The notes beneath the pieces are model-generated. The model was given only the letters and a program-made list of their open reading frames with translations. It did no database searches and was not told the origin of the DNA. A program made the translations under genes and the position numbers. A stretch of DNA of 64,000 bases from Periplaneta americana (Eukaryota > Arthropoda > Insecta > Blattodea > Blattidae), in assembly GCF_040183065.1 (NCBI RefSeq), contig NC_091117.1, positions 111,765,001 to 111,829,000 of the forward strand, written 5' to 3'. Positions 43,839 to 55,150 of the stretch are shown in pieces; the first letter of the stretch is position 1, and the number at the start of each line of letters is the position of its first letter.

Positions 43839-45402
43839 TAATCCCGCTGATAGGAGTGGTTGTGTCACAGACCGTGAATGTGAACCAAATTCGACTTTCA
43901 AAATAACTTCCAAAGGGGTTAGAGAGAGAATAACGAAATTAAAAAATCGGAAGTCTCGAGGACCAGATAGTATTGCTACAGAGATTCTTAAATTAGATTC
44001 CGAGACCATAATTCCATACTTAATGCGTATATTTCATGTTTCCATAAACAATGCAGCTATTCCATGTGACTGGAAATCAGCTATAGTGGTACCCATACAT
44101 AAAGGTGGAAATAAATTAGATGTCGGATACTACAGACCGATTAGCCTTACATCTGTCGTATGTAAAGTCATGGATCATTTGATATCGGATTATATTCGTC
44201 ATGTTCTAAATGCGAAAGACTAGTTTTACAACCGCCAGCATGGTTTTAGGGAAGGCTTCTCATGTGATAGTCAAATTACGTCGCTGGTTCAGGATCTAGC
44301 TGAAGAGGTAGATAGAGGCGGAAGAATCGATGCAGTTGTGATTGACTTTTTGAAAGCATTTGATTTGGTGCCACATGACATATTAATAGATAAGTTAAGT
44401 AGGCTAGGAATAGATAAAAGAGTGGTGCTATGGATCCAAGAATTCTTAAAAGGTAGAACCCAGAGAGTTAGAGTAGGTCATTAAATATCGGAAATTGGAA
44501 ATACAAGTTCAGGGGTGCCACAGGGCAGCGTTCTGGGTCCATTACTCTTTATAATATACGTAAATGACCTATGCCAGAATATTACATCAAATGTGAGGCT
44601 ATTTGCAGACGACTGCATTATCTATAGAAAGATTAGAAATAATTCAGATGTGGAGTCTATTCAAACAGACTTGAATAACATTTACAACTGGGCGTTAAAG
44701 CATAGGATGAAAATAAATGGTTCTAAAAGTAAATCTATAACATTTTGTAAAACCCGAGAGGAGACTAGTCTTAATTACGAATTCAGTGGTGTTGTAATTC
44801 CGCAAGAACAATGTTGTAAATACCTAGGAGTGTATTTAAACTCCAAACTTTCTTGGGGAGAGCATGTTGATAATGTTACAGGCAAAGCATGGAGGGCACT
44901 TCACTTTATTATGAGAATCTTGAGAAAGGCTAGCCCCAAATCGAGGGAAATAGCATATCTAACATTAGTGCGACCGTTAATGGAATACGGAACTACGTGT
45001 TGGGATCCCTATAGAATATATCAGATAAATTCCTTAGAAAGAATCCAGTATAGGGCAGCTAAATTTGTTAAAGGTAAAAGAGAAATGGGAACGATACGAT
45101 AAAAGAACTTAAATGGGAAACTTTGGAAAACAGACGTAGGAAAACTAGAATAACATCATTGTATAGAGCACATCTAGGTCAGAAAGCATGGGTAGACATA
45201 ACGGCTCGGTTAGAAAAGCCAACGTACTATGGTAGGAACGATCATGATTTTAAAATCAAATGTAGGAAACAGAAAACGGATGTAGGTAAATTCTCATTTT
45301 TAAATAGAACTATAAATGATTGGAATGACCTACCTGCAGCGGTCTTTGAGGGTTGTCCTTCCTTAAGGAGATTGAAGAATAATTTAAGGAGTTGTGTATA
45401 AA
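42533..45402 (+). pseudogene. CR1/L2-type LINE ORF2: endonuclease and reverse transcriptase, few lesions
   Basis: In the same frame as ORF1, directly after its TGA. The AP-type endonuclease starts LLQVNCRSIRNKLIPFCNLV, with IIGTESWL, IACYRPP, IAGDLNLPK and, after a 1-nt deletion near 43003, the HKISDHNSVL motif. A (AAT)n tract (43757-43843) encodes about 30 asparagines in the linker. The RT follows: KSRGPDSIATEILK, YYRPISLTSV, HGFREGFSC, VVIDFLKAFDLVPHD, SGVPQGSVLGPLLFIIYVND, catalytic LFADDCIIY, YLGVYLNSKLSWGEHV. In-frame stops occur at 44221 and 44482; a frameshift near 45100 precedes the C-terminus (RTINDWNDLPAAVF). Only about four lesions suggest recent mobility. Confidence 0.9.
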
Positions 45403-46154
45403 GTGAAAATTAAAATTAAGGTGACATTCAACATTTAATTTTTTAAGGTGACATGTATTTATCTAGCCTGACGAGTTTACTTCCTTGGTTTGAATTGTAA
45501 ATTATTTAAAAATAGCGTGTATGAGGGCCTTAGACTAGAAATATTTAGTTTAAATGTAGTTCTGTTTATAAGTATGCATAAGAAAGCAATTATTTGACTT
45601 ATTTGAACTGTTGTATCAGTGAAGCGAGGTGAGTCAGTGAAGTTATGGTTTTACAGTGGAGTGAACAGTTCCGATCAGTGATAATTTATAGCGTCAATGA
45701 AATGTGTTCTATAGTGTCAGTGAAATGTGTTACAGAGTGTCAGTGAAATGTGTGCTAAAGTGTCAGTGAAATGCGTCATAGTGCCACTACAGGGAATGAG
45801 ATGAGAGTAAAGTGAAAGACCATTGAAACTTATGTAGGACCTATACATAATTATGTAGGTTGTGTTGTAAAATTAGGTGTTTTATTTTATGTTTTATTAT
45901 TATTGTGTTAAATTGTATTGTGTATTCTTATTGTATTGTGTATAAAATTGTATATGTGTTGTAAATTGTATTATGTATTGTAAATTTTATTGTGTATAGC
46001 TTATCATTTTAACTGTGTCTTGTTAATGTTGTATATACCACTGCCACCGGGTGCTTGCCCACTTGCAGTGTAAATAAATACATACATACATACATACATA
46101 CATACATACATACATACATACATACATACATACATACATACATACATACATACA

Positions 46155-46185
<31 letters not shown>
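45403..46185 (+). repeat. 3' UTR of the CR1/L2-like LINE with hairpin and (CATA)n tail
   Basis: The 3' UTR includes the repeated phrase GTGTCAGTGAAATGTGT (three times, 45710-45770). It ends in CCACTGCCACCGGGTGCTTG, CCCACTTGCAGTG, whose outer CACTGC/GCAGTG arms pair, then TAAATAAA and about 110 nt of (TACA)n (46077-46185). The simple-repeat tail directly after the hairpin marks the element's 3' end. Confidence 0.8.
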
Positions 46186-46186
<1 letters not shown>

Positions 46187-47113
46187 GTTTTAAATCAATT
46201 TATATTGTTATTTTTATTTTATATTCCAAATTATTCCTATCATTCACAAATTAAATTCAAAATATCATAGCCGACTTAAAAAAGTTATTAAAGAATAATT
46301 AATTTTGATACCAATATGTCACATGTTTAATGGCAATGTGTGAGTACAGACATATCTTTAGTTCACAAAAAAATAACATAAATTACATATTATCTTTCGA
46401 AAAAAGACGGTGTTTCTTACTTTGGGACCGCTCTTTGATGACTTTTTCTCTTTATGTCATGCACTTCTACAAGTCCTTGAAGGTACACAGGTACACATCT
46501 TGTTCATTTTTGCTTTCATATGACATTGTTTTGTTAAAAATATCTATTCTATCTGGTACAGGTACTTTAATGGAACACTGTTGATTATTTTTATTCTACA
46601 GAACTCTTGGAACTACATTCACTGTCCAACACCTTGACAAAGAAGTGCATGATAGCAAATGCGTCATGGGTGAATCATGGCGTTAAGCGTTAAAGCCACA
46701 TAAGTCCGGGACTGACATGGTTTTGAAAGAACTCAATATTTTAAGATTTTATAGAGTGCTTAGTAATGATCGGACTCATGTTGTTTTAACTGGAAATGAT
46801 GCGTCTACCCATAGTGCTTCCTATAGTACCGGTAACTCATTTTTGTAAAAATTGGAATCATGTGGTTTTACAAATGACCTATTCATTTGCCGTGTGTGCC
46901 ACACTACGCGTCTGACACGTTCAATGTCTGTAGATGTGAACGGCCTTAATACGTACAATGTAACTTCATGTTTGCATGTACTTACGTGTGTATCTGTGAG
47001 CCTCTGTGTTGGGGTGTTTGATATTCACATAACGTACTTATTGACAAGTATCGATAATATAAATTTTTCTAAATGTTATTATCCTATACATCAGAATATC
47101 TTCTTGTTATTAG
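46186..47113 (+). other. Giant intron, 3' part; no gene seen
   Basis: AT-rich intronic sequence leading to the acceptor TTGTTATTAG of the third exon. No repeat recognised. Confidence 0.5.
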
Positions 47114-47233
47114 GACCTGGAAGAGAGGGAGCGAAACCTCACAGCAACTCAAGGACGGGCTGATATGGCAATGCAGACCCTTCAGAGAGAAAACCGCTAT
47201 CAAGAAGACAAAATAAAGGACCTTGAGAAAAAG
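47114..47233 (+). CDS. Host gene exon: coiled-coil protein, CCDC170-like (exon c)
   Basis: A 120-nt exon between the acceptor CTTGTTATTAG and the donor GTAATG, phase 0-0. It encodes 40 residues, DLEERERNLTATQGRADMAM then QTLQRENRYQEDKIKDLEKK, with heptad spacing and no helix breaker except one glycine. Joined to exon b it yields an uninterrupted coiled coil. The exon is GC-richer than its flanks. Phase compatibility with both upstream exons and identical style argue for one gene despite the 35.7-kb gap. Confidence 0.72.
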
Positions 47234-48188
47234 GTAATGTCATTCGTTATGTATTGTATTGTATTGTAGAGGAAAGAAGTGGGAAAGATATTCCATTATT
47301 TTTTATGATTTCATTTATATCCCAAGAAACATTGGATATAAAATACTTCACATTAAATTGAAAGCTGCATCATTGCAGCTATCACGCATTTTATTTACTT
47401 GAGAGAGAACTAGGGACACTTACGCATATACATTTTGATGTGTTTTTTATTATCATTTGACTAATTTGAAGGTATATGAATAATACGTTTCAATCTTTAA
47501 GGCAAACGTATATACTTTTCAGGCATTTGACAATATACTTACTCTCATCTCTGATAGCAAGTAAGGGTATAAAATATGTAACAACGTTTTAACAGAAAAA
47601 AAAACTATAGAAGTGCGTATATAGGCTACACAAAAAAATGCTTAAAATCGTTAATAAAATTACTATGGGGAAAGAAGGTAATATTAAATGTAAAGCAAAT
47701 ATGTAATATGTAACAAATTAAATTAATAATTTTTGGGCTCGGAAGTTCACATTCTAAAAAAATACTACATATGCTTGCAAATATGCTCTTAAAAGTACAA
47801 AATATGCCAACAAATATCCACTAATAAAGGAAGAGAAATTACATTTACTAACAGTACGAATGCTAATGAGTATGAACTTACATTATTCATTAGACACTGA
47901 AGCAAATAAGAGTGTATGTCGAACGCGTGGCTGAGGTCTGTTGTGTCTGAATATGCGTTTGTATCGTGAAAACTTGTTTCCAATCGCACTAGGTTATTGG
48001 AGCTTATTTACATGAAATTAATTTTCCCATAGACAAAGATAAATATTTTTGTGGGATGGAGGTTTTTCCTTCGAGATTGGTATCCAGTACTTTTTTTAGG
48101 TAATGTTAGCCACTATTTTCTTTACTTTTTGCCAAGAACAGAACTCAGATTAGATTTCGTTTATTAAAAAACTGCTAGTGACACATGA
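47234..48188. other. Downstream intron; no gene seen
   Basis: No further exon recognised. The next exon of the coiled-coil gene probably lies beyond the window or is too short to identify by eye. Confidence 0.45.
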
Positions 48189-48424
48189 GGGGTTCAGAAC
48201 CATAGTAGACCAAGTCCATCTTACAATATGTTGAGAAATCAAACCTTGAAGTTTTCAGTATGTAATTCGGGTTGAGTTTTAATGTAAAAATACATATGAA
48301 AAAAAATGATTTTAAACTATTATCTTTATAATACCCTGCGTTGGAAAATAACAAATTAATATTTCTATTTTATATTTTATACTTTTTTAATTAATGAGGA
48401 CTTGGTTCACTATGGCTATGAAAC
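48189..48424. mobile_element. MITE with imperfect TIRs (GGGGTTCAGAACCATAGT type)
   Basis: The left end GGGGTTCAGAACCATAGTAG, ACCAAGTCC and the inverted right end GTTTCATAGCCATAGTGAAC, CAAGTCC match with about six differences. The same terminal string occurs singly at 61946-61974 (CTTGGCCCACTATGGTTCTG). Length about 236 bp; no coding capacity; no target duplication assigned. Confidence 0.6.
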
Positions 48425-49299
48425 TTTCAGGAAATATTATGTTACAGTGTAAATGAAAACTTCTTTATATGTTTAGAAAAGAACTTTATAGTTATTTATA
48501 TTGATTTAGTTATTACATTTCTATTGTAAAGCATAGAAAATTAATCATGTTACCATTAATTGTAGTACATCAATCACAATACACAATATTGTTATCTTAC
48601 TCTCCTCTAATAAGGATTTCTTACCGGAACAACCTATCTGGGAATATTGCAGACTGTGCAAACATTTGCAATAGCCTACGTCGAAATAAGAAAATACACT
48701 TTTGTTTTCTGGATTGCACACAATAGACATTTTGTAATGCCAATACGTAACATATTTTTTATTTCATTGGTGAAAATGTTGTCTGCCTGAATAAATCCAA
48801 GTTATTAATTTTGCAGAATTTCACACTAATTCCTTTATCAACTAAAATAAAAAACTACAGAATTGATGAAGGTACATGATAATTGTAACTATTTATTTAT
48901 TAAAAAAAAAACTTCCCTCATTAGAGGTTTGTCATAGAGACAAAGTGATACAGTTAACTAAAAAAATATAATTAACATGACAGTCTGATGTAAAATAAAA
49001 CAATAGCCCTAATCCATACAAATTTCCGACAAAGTAACAGAAACTGAACAATATGGTTTTATTTTACATTATAATATTAAAATTTATAATTACCTACTTA
49101 CAAAATTTAAACCACTTAAATGCAGAAATTGCAGTATCTTGAAAGTATGACTTCTGTAGATCTTGTGAAAGTCCAAAATTGCACCAAAAGTTTGGGTATA
49201 TATATAGGCCTACTCGTAGTTTCTCGCGTCCCAACCATTAGGTCAACAATGTTTATATTGTCTAACATATTATATATTTTGTTCTTGTAGTGTATGAAA
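48425..49299. other. No gene seen
   Basis: AT-rich intronic sequence without supported features. Confidence 0.45.
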
Positions 49300-49461
49300 G
49301 TACCGTAGGTCTATGTATAGATGTGATGTTTTCCACTGATTAGACCTATATTATATCTGTCGTCACTAAAAATATTTAGAGTACCGTAGGTCTATGTATA
49401 GATGTGATGTTTTCCACTGATTAGACCTATATTATATCTGTCGTCACTAAAAATATTTAGA
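49300..49461. repeat. Perfect 81-bp tandem duplication
   Basis: GTACCGTAGGTCTATGTATA continuing to AATATTTAGA occurs at 49300-49380 and again, identical, at 49381-49461. It is either very recent or an assembly artefact. Confidence 0.93.
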
Positions 49462-50675
49462 GTATTAGTATAAATTTATTCCAAAAATAAAATAAATGTA
49501 GTTAAGAATATAAGGAAGATAAACCAAACTATCAGTCTTTGCAGCAAGTAACAAAGACGTAAATATGATTTCAGAAGATTAGGACTGTAAATTAATGTTT
49601 TTCAATTTAATACAAGCACAACAATCTGAAGTGTTAATAAAATAAACCTTTTATTTGGTCTTGAGCGTTGAAAGCTCTGATATCAGCCAAATGTAACAGT
49701 CCTCTCTCTGTGTTCAATGTACTGAAGAGGAATGAATGCTTTTATGAGAAGATATTTTTCTTTTGCACATGGTTTATGACGTACCAGGTTCAGCTTCTGC
49801 TCATACTATGATCGAGAATAAAAAAAGCTTAATTTCAATTAAATGAGAGGACAGGGTGGCGATAGAGTAGCTTCAATGCAGAGTCTGCGTCGTGCATGCC
49901 AACTCCTTGAACACTATATAGTCCGTCTGTTAAAAAGGTCTGCTCACACCAACGCGGGACGCGGGAGCGACAGCGAAACTTGTAATCTCGCGATCGCTGC
50001 GAAATTCGTCGTTGTCTTCACACCAAAGCGGGATGCAGTTGCGAATAGGATTCTTCTGATGAAGAAGTACTTCTGCTTCTTGCAGTTCCCGTAGATGATT
50101 ATAGGTTCCTTCATACTACTACACTCTTACTGTCACAGTAGAACCAAAACTCCGGTTAAGAGAACAGAAATTCTTTTCATACAGTATGTTTTCATTATTT
50201 ACTGCGCTTTCTGTGGCTTACACCAAAGATTTTATATTGTCGGACCATCGGATCTGTGCCTCCGTAAGTTTGCGAACTGAACTCTAATTCCTTCTCAGCC
50301 TCGGTAATTCATTTCTCTCCCTGCATTCCTAGCTCCCTCTTTTCTAGCTCTCTCTCTTTCTCTCTCCCACTACTCACCATTTTTAGCCTTCTTGCAGGAC
50401 AGTTTATTTGCACTTGCAGTCCAGTGTTGTCAACTCAACATGAACATTGTAGCACGGAGTGGCGAAAGAAATATTTTTAAGCAAGTATGTAATAGCATTT
50501 TGCGATGAAGAGAAACAAACAGGTCAATATCTGTTTCCTATAAATCGAGCAACGATAAGAGCAGCTGCGATCATAGGTGGGGCTTATTTTATTTCAATTG
50601 ATTACGTATTAAAATTACTTACTGAACTAATACAAATAATACAAAATTTTATGTAACTTATATAGGCAGGTCAGA

Positions 50676-51011
50676 GCGCCTAACAAATAAAATCAGAAGA
50701 GAGGGAGGCTGTGCAGGAGACGAAACGCTAGAATCACCAGGGAAAAACATACCAAGAGAACATTTAATTCTTGTAGATGATATGAACCGATGTATTTTAA
50801 GAAGAAAGATACAAGAATTTTATACTGTGTAGAATGAAGTTCCGACATTGAAGAAATTACTGAAGATTGCGAGAGACAATATTTTTCAAGCTTGGAGAGA
50901 AACGCTGCGGAAAGTGATTTGAGACATGGGATTTAGGTTTAAAAAATGTAGAAATGCAAGATGTGTTTTGATTTAAAGAAATGATATTGTAGCATGGAGG
51001 ACCAGTTATTT
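50676..51011 (+). pseudogene. Tc1/IS630-like transposase fragment
   Basis: The plus frame reads EHLILVDDMNRCILRRKIQE, FYTV, a stop, NEVPTLKKLLKIARD, ETLRKVI, a stop, DMGFRFKKCRNARCVLI, a stop, then NDIVAWR. The series (VDDFD-x-IRRxIHxFY, PTxxKLL, LRKxLKxMGFxxKKC, RxDIVxWR) is the N-terminal part of insect DDE_3-type transposases. Three in-frame stops; the DDE core is missing. Confidence 0.6.
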
Positions 51012-51988
51012 ATTATACCGTTTGACGGAAGTTTGGCAACATCCCTATTCCGCAAGGTTCGTGGCTTGCTGTTTAATGTGGTGGGAGGAAAGCGGGTGGA
51101 ATGGAGTGAGTACAGGCGTTAACTTTTTCAAGAATAATGACAGCGCTGAAGGGGCACAGATCCGATGGTCCGATAATACTAACAAGACGGGCATCTTACA
51201 GTATTTCGCACGATATAATAGAGAGACCTCTTGCATGTGGCGCTCCTAACGGCTCGACCTCTCAAATCAGGCGGAAATTCAAACTCTTCATTTAAGTTAT
51301 GGTACTGGATGAGGAAATTAGAGTTCGAAAGGAGCATATTTTGTCCAGTATTTAGTTTAAATGTAAGAGGAAAATCATTTTGAAGGCAAAAGTTACACAA
51401 TTCTTCTTCACTTTATTGATTCTAATGCATAACATTAATCATGCATAACTTGTTTAGCTTTCCGATTCTTTGATGCACTTTTTTGTGTTCTTTCTTCCTT
51501 TTCCATTTTCAGTGACTTTTGATTTAGTACATTGACACATTTGTCAGTAAAACATTCAACAAGAAATAACATTTACACATGTACGAATTTGGATGCACTG
51601 TTTCAACTTCCCTTTTATATTGTTCTTATTGCTCTCTAAAAACTCAAGTAACTGTGAAACTTGAAATTGCAATGTACCTACATTGTAACACCATTTCTGT
51701 TTGGGAAGCACATATTTCCAGTACGGTACTCTTTATAGAAAATTTGAGTGTTGTGACCTTGCTGCATTTCACCCTATTTGCCAACGCATTACGGCATAAG
51801 CGAGAAAATAACAAAATGTTAACTTTTCATTTGTATTTTACTACAAGGAAGATCTAAATTAGCAGAAAAAAGTTAACTAAATGAACCAATTACAGAGTTA
51901 CATGGAAACTGTAGGGCTAAATATAAATGTTATATTTCATTGTTATAATTATTATTTAAAATCGTTACAAAAGCGGCAAGATACTTAC

Positions 51989-52092
51989 TCTGGCTTGTTC
52001 TTCAGAAATCGAAAGAAAGATCGGAAATCCTTTTGTATTTCCTGATCACTGCAATCGTATACTTCATAATACTCTCCAGGGATACTTCGCAT
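51989..52092 (-). CDS. Putative first exon, unrecognised protein
   Basis: On the minus strand an ATG at 52092 opens MRSIPGEYYEVYDCSDQEIQ, KDFRSFFRFLKNKPE and meets a consensus donor GTAAGTAT at 51988. It has no stop and coding-like composition. It lies inside the 49936-58394 transposon and may be part of that element's own gene. No family recognised. Segments 51012-51988 and 52093-52337 show nothing else. Confidence 0.3.
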
Positions 52093-52335
52093 CTTCTTTG
52101 TACACACTACAATACTACACTACCACAAACAATATGAATACATTGAAATTAATTACATAGTAGCTGAATCTTAATGACATATGCAGAGAACACAGTTGAC
52201 TCTCCGCAAGGTCAAGCCGCTAGAGGCTCTGTTGTACATGTCGCTCAATATTTCACAAAGATGTCCGTCTTGTTAGTTAAAGTCTTTCCTTTCACTGATC
52301 GTGAAAAATTTATAGAGCTTTCTTTTTTTTTCCCT

Positions 52336-52395
<60 letters not shown>

Positions 52396-52609
52396 GAAAT
52401 GAGCAGTGGGTGATTAAATACCAGGTCCTGTACTTAGGACCCTAGCCTTATAAAGAATCTGAAGGGTGGCATATGGTTAGTTGGATAATGATTATTGTTG
52501 CTTAACTAATGTTTACTAGCAGCAGACGTCAGATGGACAGTGTTGGTTTCATATTAAAGTGTAAGGAATGTGTTTGAGAAAATCATCAGGGAGGGAAATT
52601 GCTATTGAG

Positions 52610-55150
52610 CTAGATGATTTGAGTATTCAACAATGGATTGGGATGAGTAAGTAGTAAGGATAGGAAATTTTGACGGATCAGCTTGATATATTCTGTGAAT
52701 TTCATTATACCTAGTATTTCGAATAGTAGGGTGTTGCGAATGCAATAATCTGCTCCTGTTATGGTTCTGCAGATTGCCCTCTGAAGTCCATATAGGTGAC
52801 GCGGATGTGCTTGGGACCATATGTCGCAACAGTACATCATGTTTGAACGGAGTAGTGTAGTATACAGTAGAGTCTTGATCTCGAGTGAAGTGGAGGTTTT
52901 GAACACCGGGTAAAGCTCCATGAATCTCTGGAAGGTACTGTCGCGGACGGATGTGATGTGTTGTCGGTATGTAAGTCGTTTGTCCAAAAATACTCCAAGG
53001 TACTTCGTTATTGTGACAAATAGTATATCTTGTTCTTGAATGGAAAGAGAGTCAATTCGATGTGGAAAGCGTTTAGTAAAGACTACAGCATGAGATTTTC
53101 TTCCATTTATTTTGAGGCGCCACTTTGTTGACCATTGAGTGATAGAATCTAGAGCTTCCTGTAGTTGGAGACATCCAAAGTGAAGGTTGACATGCTGTGA
53201 GTAGATGACAGTGTCATCTGCGTATAGCCCTTGCTGACACTTGGGATGTGTAGGTATATCTTGAATTAAATAGGGAGGGACTTAAAACTGCATCCTGAGG
53301 CACTCCTGCTTTGGTGGGGTGAAGATTTGAAATAAGTGGTCCATCCCGTACTAGAAAGGTTCTGTTATGTAGATAACTGTGAATTAATTTAAGGCAGGGG
53401 GACGGGATATGTATGCTATCGAGTTTGTATAACAAACCGTCGTACCATACAGTATCAAAGGCTTGTTCTATGACAAGAAATGCTGCTATTGTGTGCTGTT
53501 TACGCTGGAAACCATTTTGGATATGTGAAGTGAGTCTGTGAATTGCTTCTCTGGTACTATGATGAGGCTTAAATCCGAATTGTGCATGATGGAGATAGTG
53601 AGGGTTGTTTAAGTATCTTTGAATTCGTGCTAGTATCAGTCGTTCATAAATTTTTCCAAGAAAATCCAAAAGACTAATCGGTCTATAATTTGTTGATACA
53701 GTCGGATCTTTTCCTGGTTTCGATATGGCTATTATGTGCGCCAGTTTTCATGCTGGAGGGAAATAGTTGTGTTGTAGACAGGAGTTGTATATTTTTGTTA
53801 GATGAGTAATGTCCCGTTTAGGTAAATGCTTTAACATATCTGAAGAGATTCTGTCTGGACCTGATGTCTTGTTTAGATGTAGTATATTGATAGCAGTTTT
53901 GATTTCTTGAGGATGAGCATATGGAATAGTATTCCTTGTAGGTCGAAGAATTTGGCAAGTAGGTTGGGTTTCTGTTAGGGATCATAGATGAAAGTATTTG
54001 TAGAATCCTGGATGTGGGTTTTTGTTGAAGGTGTGATTTTACCTAATATACGTTTCGTGAAGGACCAGAAGTGTCTGGACGTTGGTTGTAACTGTTGTAC
54101 AGTGTCTTCAAAATGTTTTTTTTTTTGTACATTTGGAATTTCCTACGTAGTCCTCGTTGGTAACTGTAAAATGCAGTTTTTGCTTGCGGATCTCCATACT
54201 GTTGCCATCGTTTCCGAGCTTTTGTTTTGGCCTTTAATAAAAGTTCTAATTCTTGATTTGGGATGTAATTTGTTCTTACTGGAGTTGATGTTGATGAGAC
54301 TTCTAAAAATGTATTTGTTATAGTTGTAGAGAACATATTTATTGCCATATATATGTCGTCAGGTGTTAATTTTGGGATATTTCCTTCTAGTGCGTTATGT
54401 AGCCGTTTTGTGTATTCATTCCAGTTAGTGACTCATGTTGCTTGTTTGTGAGGTGAGTGCAGCAGTAGAGGTACCATGAAAGTAAGTAAAACCGGAATAT
54501 GATCAGAATCTAGGGCACTGATACAGAATTGTTCAAGTGGTATGTGTTTTGTTTTGTGGAGACAAATATCTAGCACGTCAGGTTCTTGGGCTGCAATCTA
54601 TGGATATCTTGTAGGTTGTCATGGTCCATTGATGGCGTAGTGGAATTGTGTGGAATGTTCTAGTAGAAATTCTCCTTTTTGTGTAGTAATCCTGGAGTTC
54701 CAGTCTCGATGTTTCGCATTTAGATCACCGCAGATTATAAAATGTTGATGGTGAGTTATCAGTGATTTAATGTCGTTTTCATTTATGTTGGCATAGGGCG
54801 GGTAGTATACGGAAGCAATCAGTTTCAGTGTTATTGAGTACTATGAACACACCAGTGGCCTCAGGTGTTTGAAATATGGGCAGCGTCGCTACTCTGTACG
54901 GAATTGTGCGCTTGATAAGGATGGCAGTACTACCACCTGGACATTGATCTCTGTCTGTTCGTATGATATTGTAGTTTCTGATTCGGAGCTTTGTTGAGGG
55001 TTTGAGATGAGATTCTGTAATACAGGCTAAGTCCACGCTGTAATTGTGGAGTAGTGTTTGCAGTTCGAATGTCTGGCGAATTATGCCGTTGGAATTAAAA
55101 TTTAAGACTTTGAGGTTACGACGTAATACTGATGATCTAGGGATGTTCAT
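52610..55150 (-). pseudogene. Jockey-like ORF2: AP endonuclease and reverse transcriptase
   Basis: From ATG at 55150: MNIPRSSVLRRNLKVLNFNS, NGI (first EN block), CITESHLKP (catalytic Glu), then after breaks GDLNAKHRDWNSRITTQKG and ALDSDHIPVLLTF (EN motifs SDH and GDxN). The RT includes LDFLGKIYERLILARIQRYL, HHAQFGFKPHHSTREAIHRL, AGVPQDAVLSPSLF (the usual GS replaced by DA), YADDTVIYSQHV (frame-shifted), KYLGVFLDKRLTYRQHI and LLRSNMMYCCDIW. Four or more frameshifts and stops, so it is non-functional. The substitution in the QGS box is notable. Confidence 0.83.

Noticed and set aside
43740..44009. Minus-strand frame with a polyleucine run
   Set aside because: This is the antisense reading of the (AAT)n tract in ORF2.
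52174..52413. 79-codon plus frame with polyphenylalanine
   Set aside because: Produced by the poly-T tract, which is the poly(A) tail of the minus-strand LINE.
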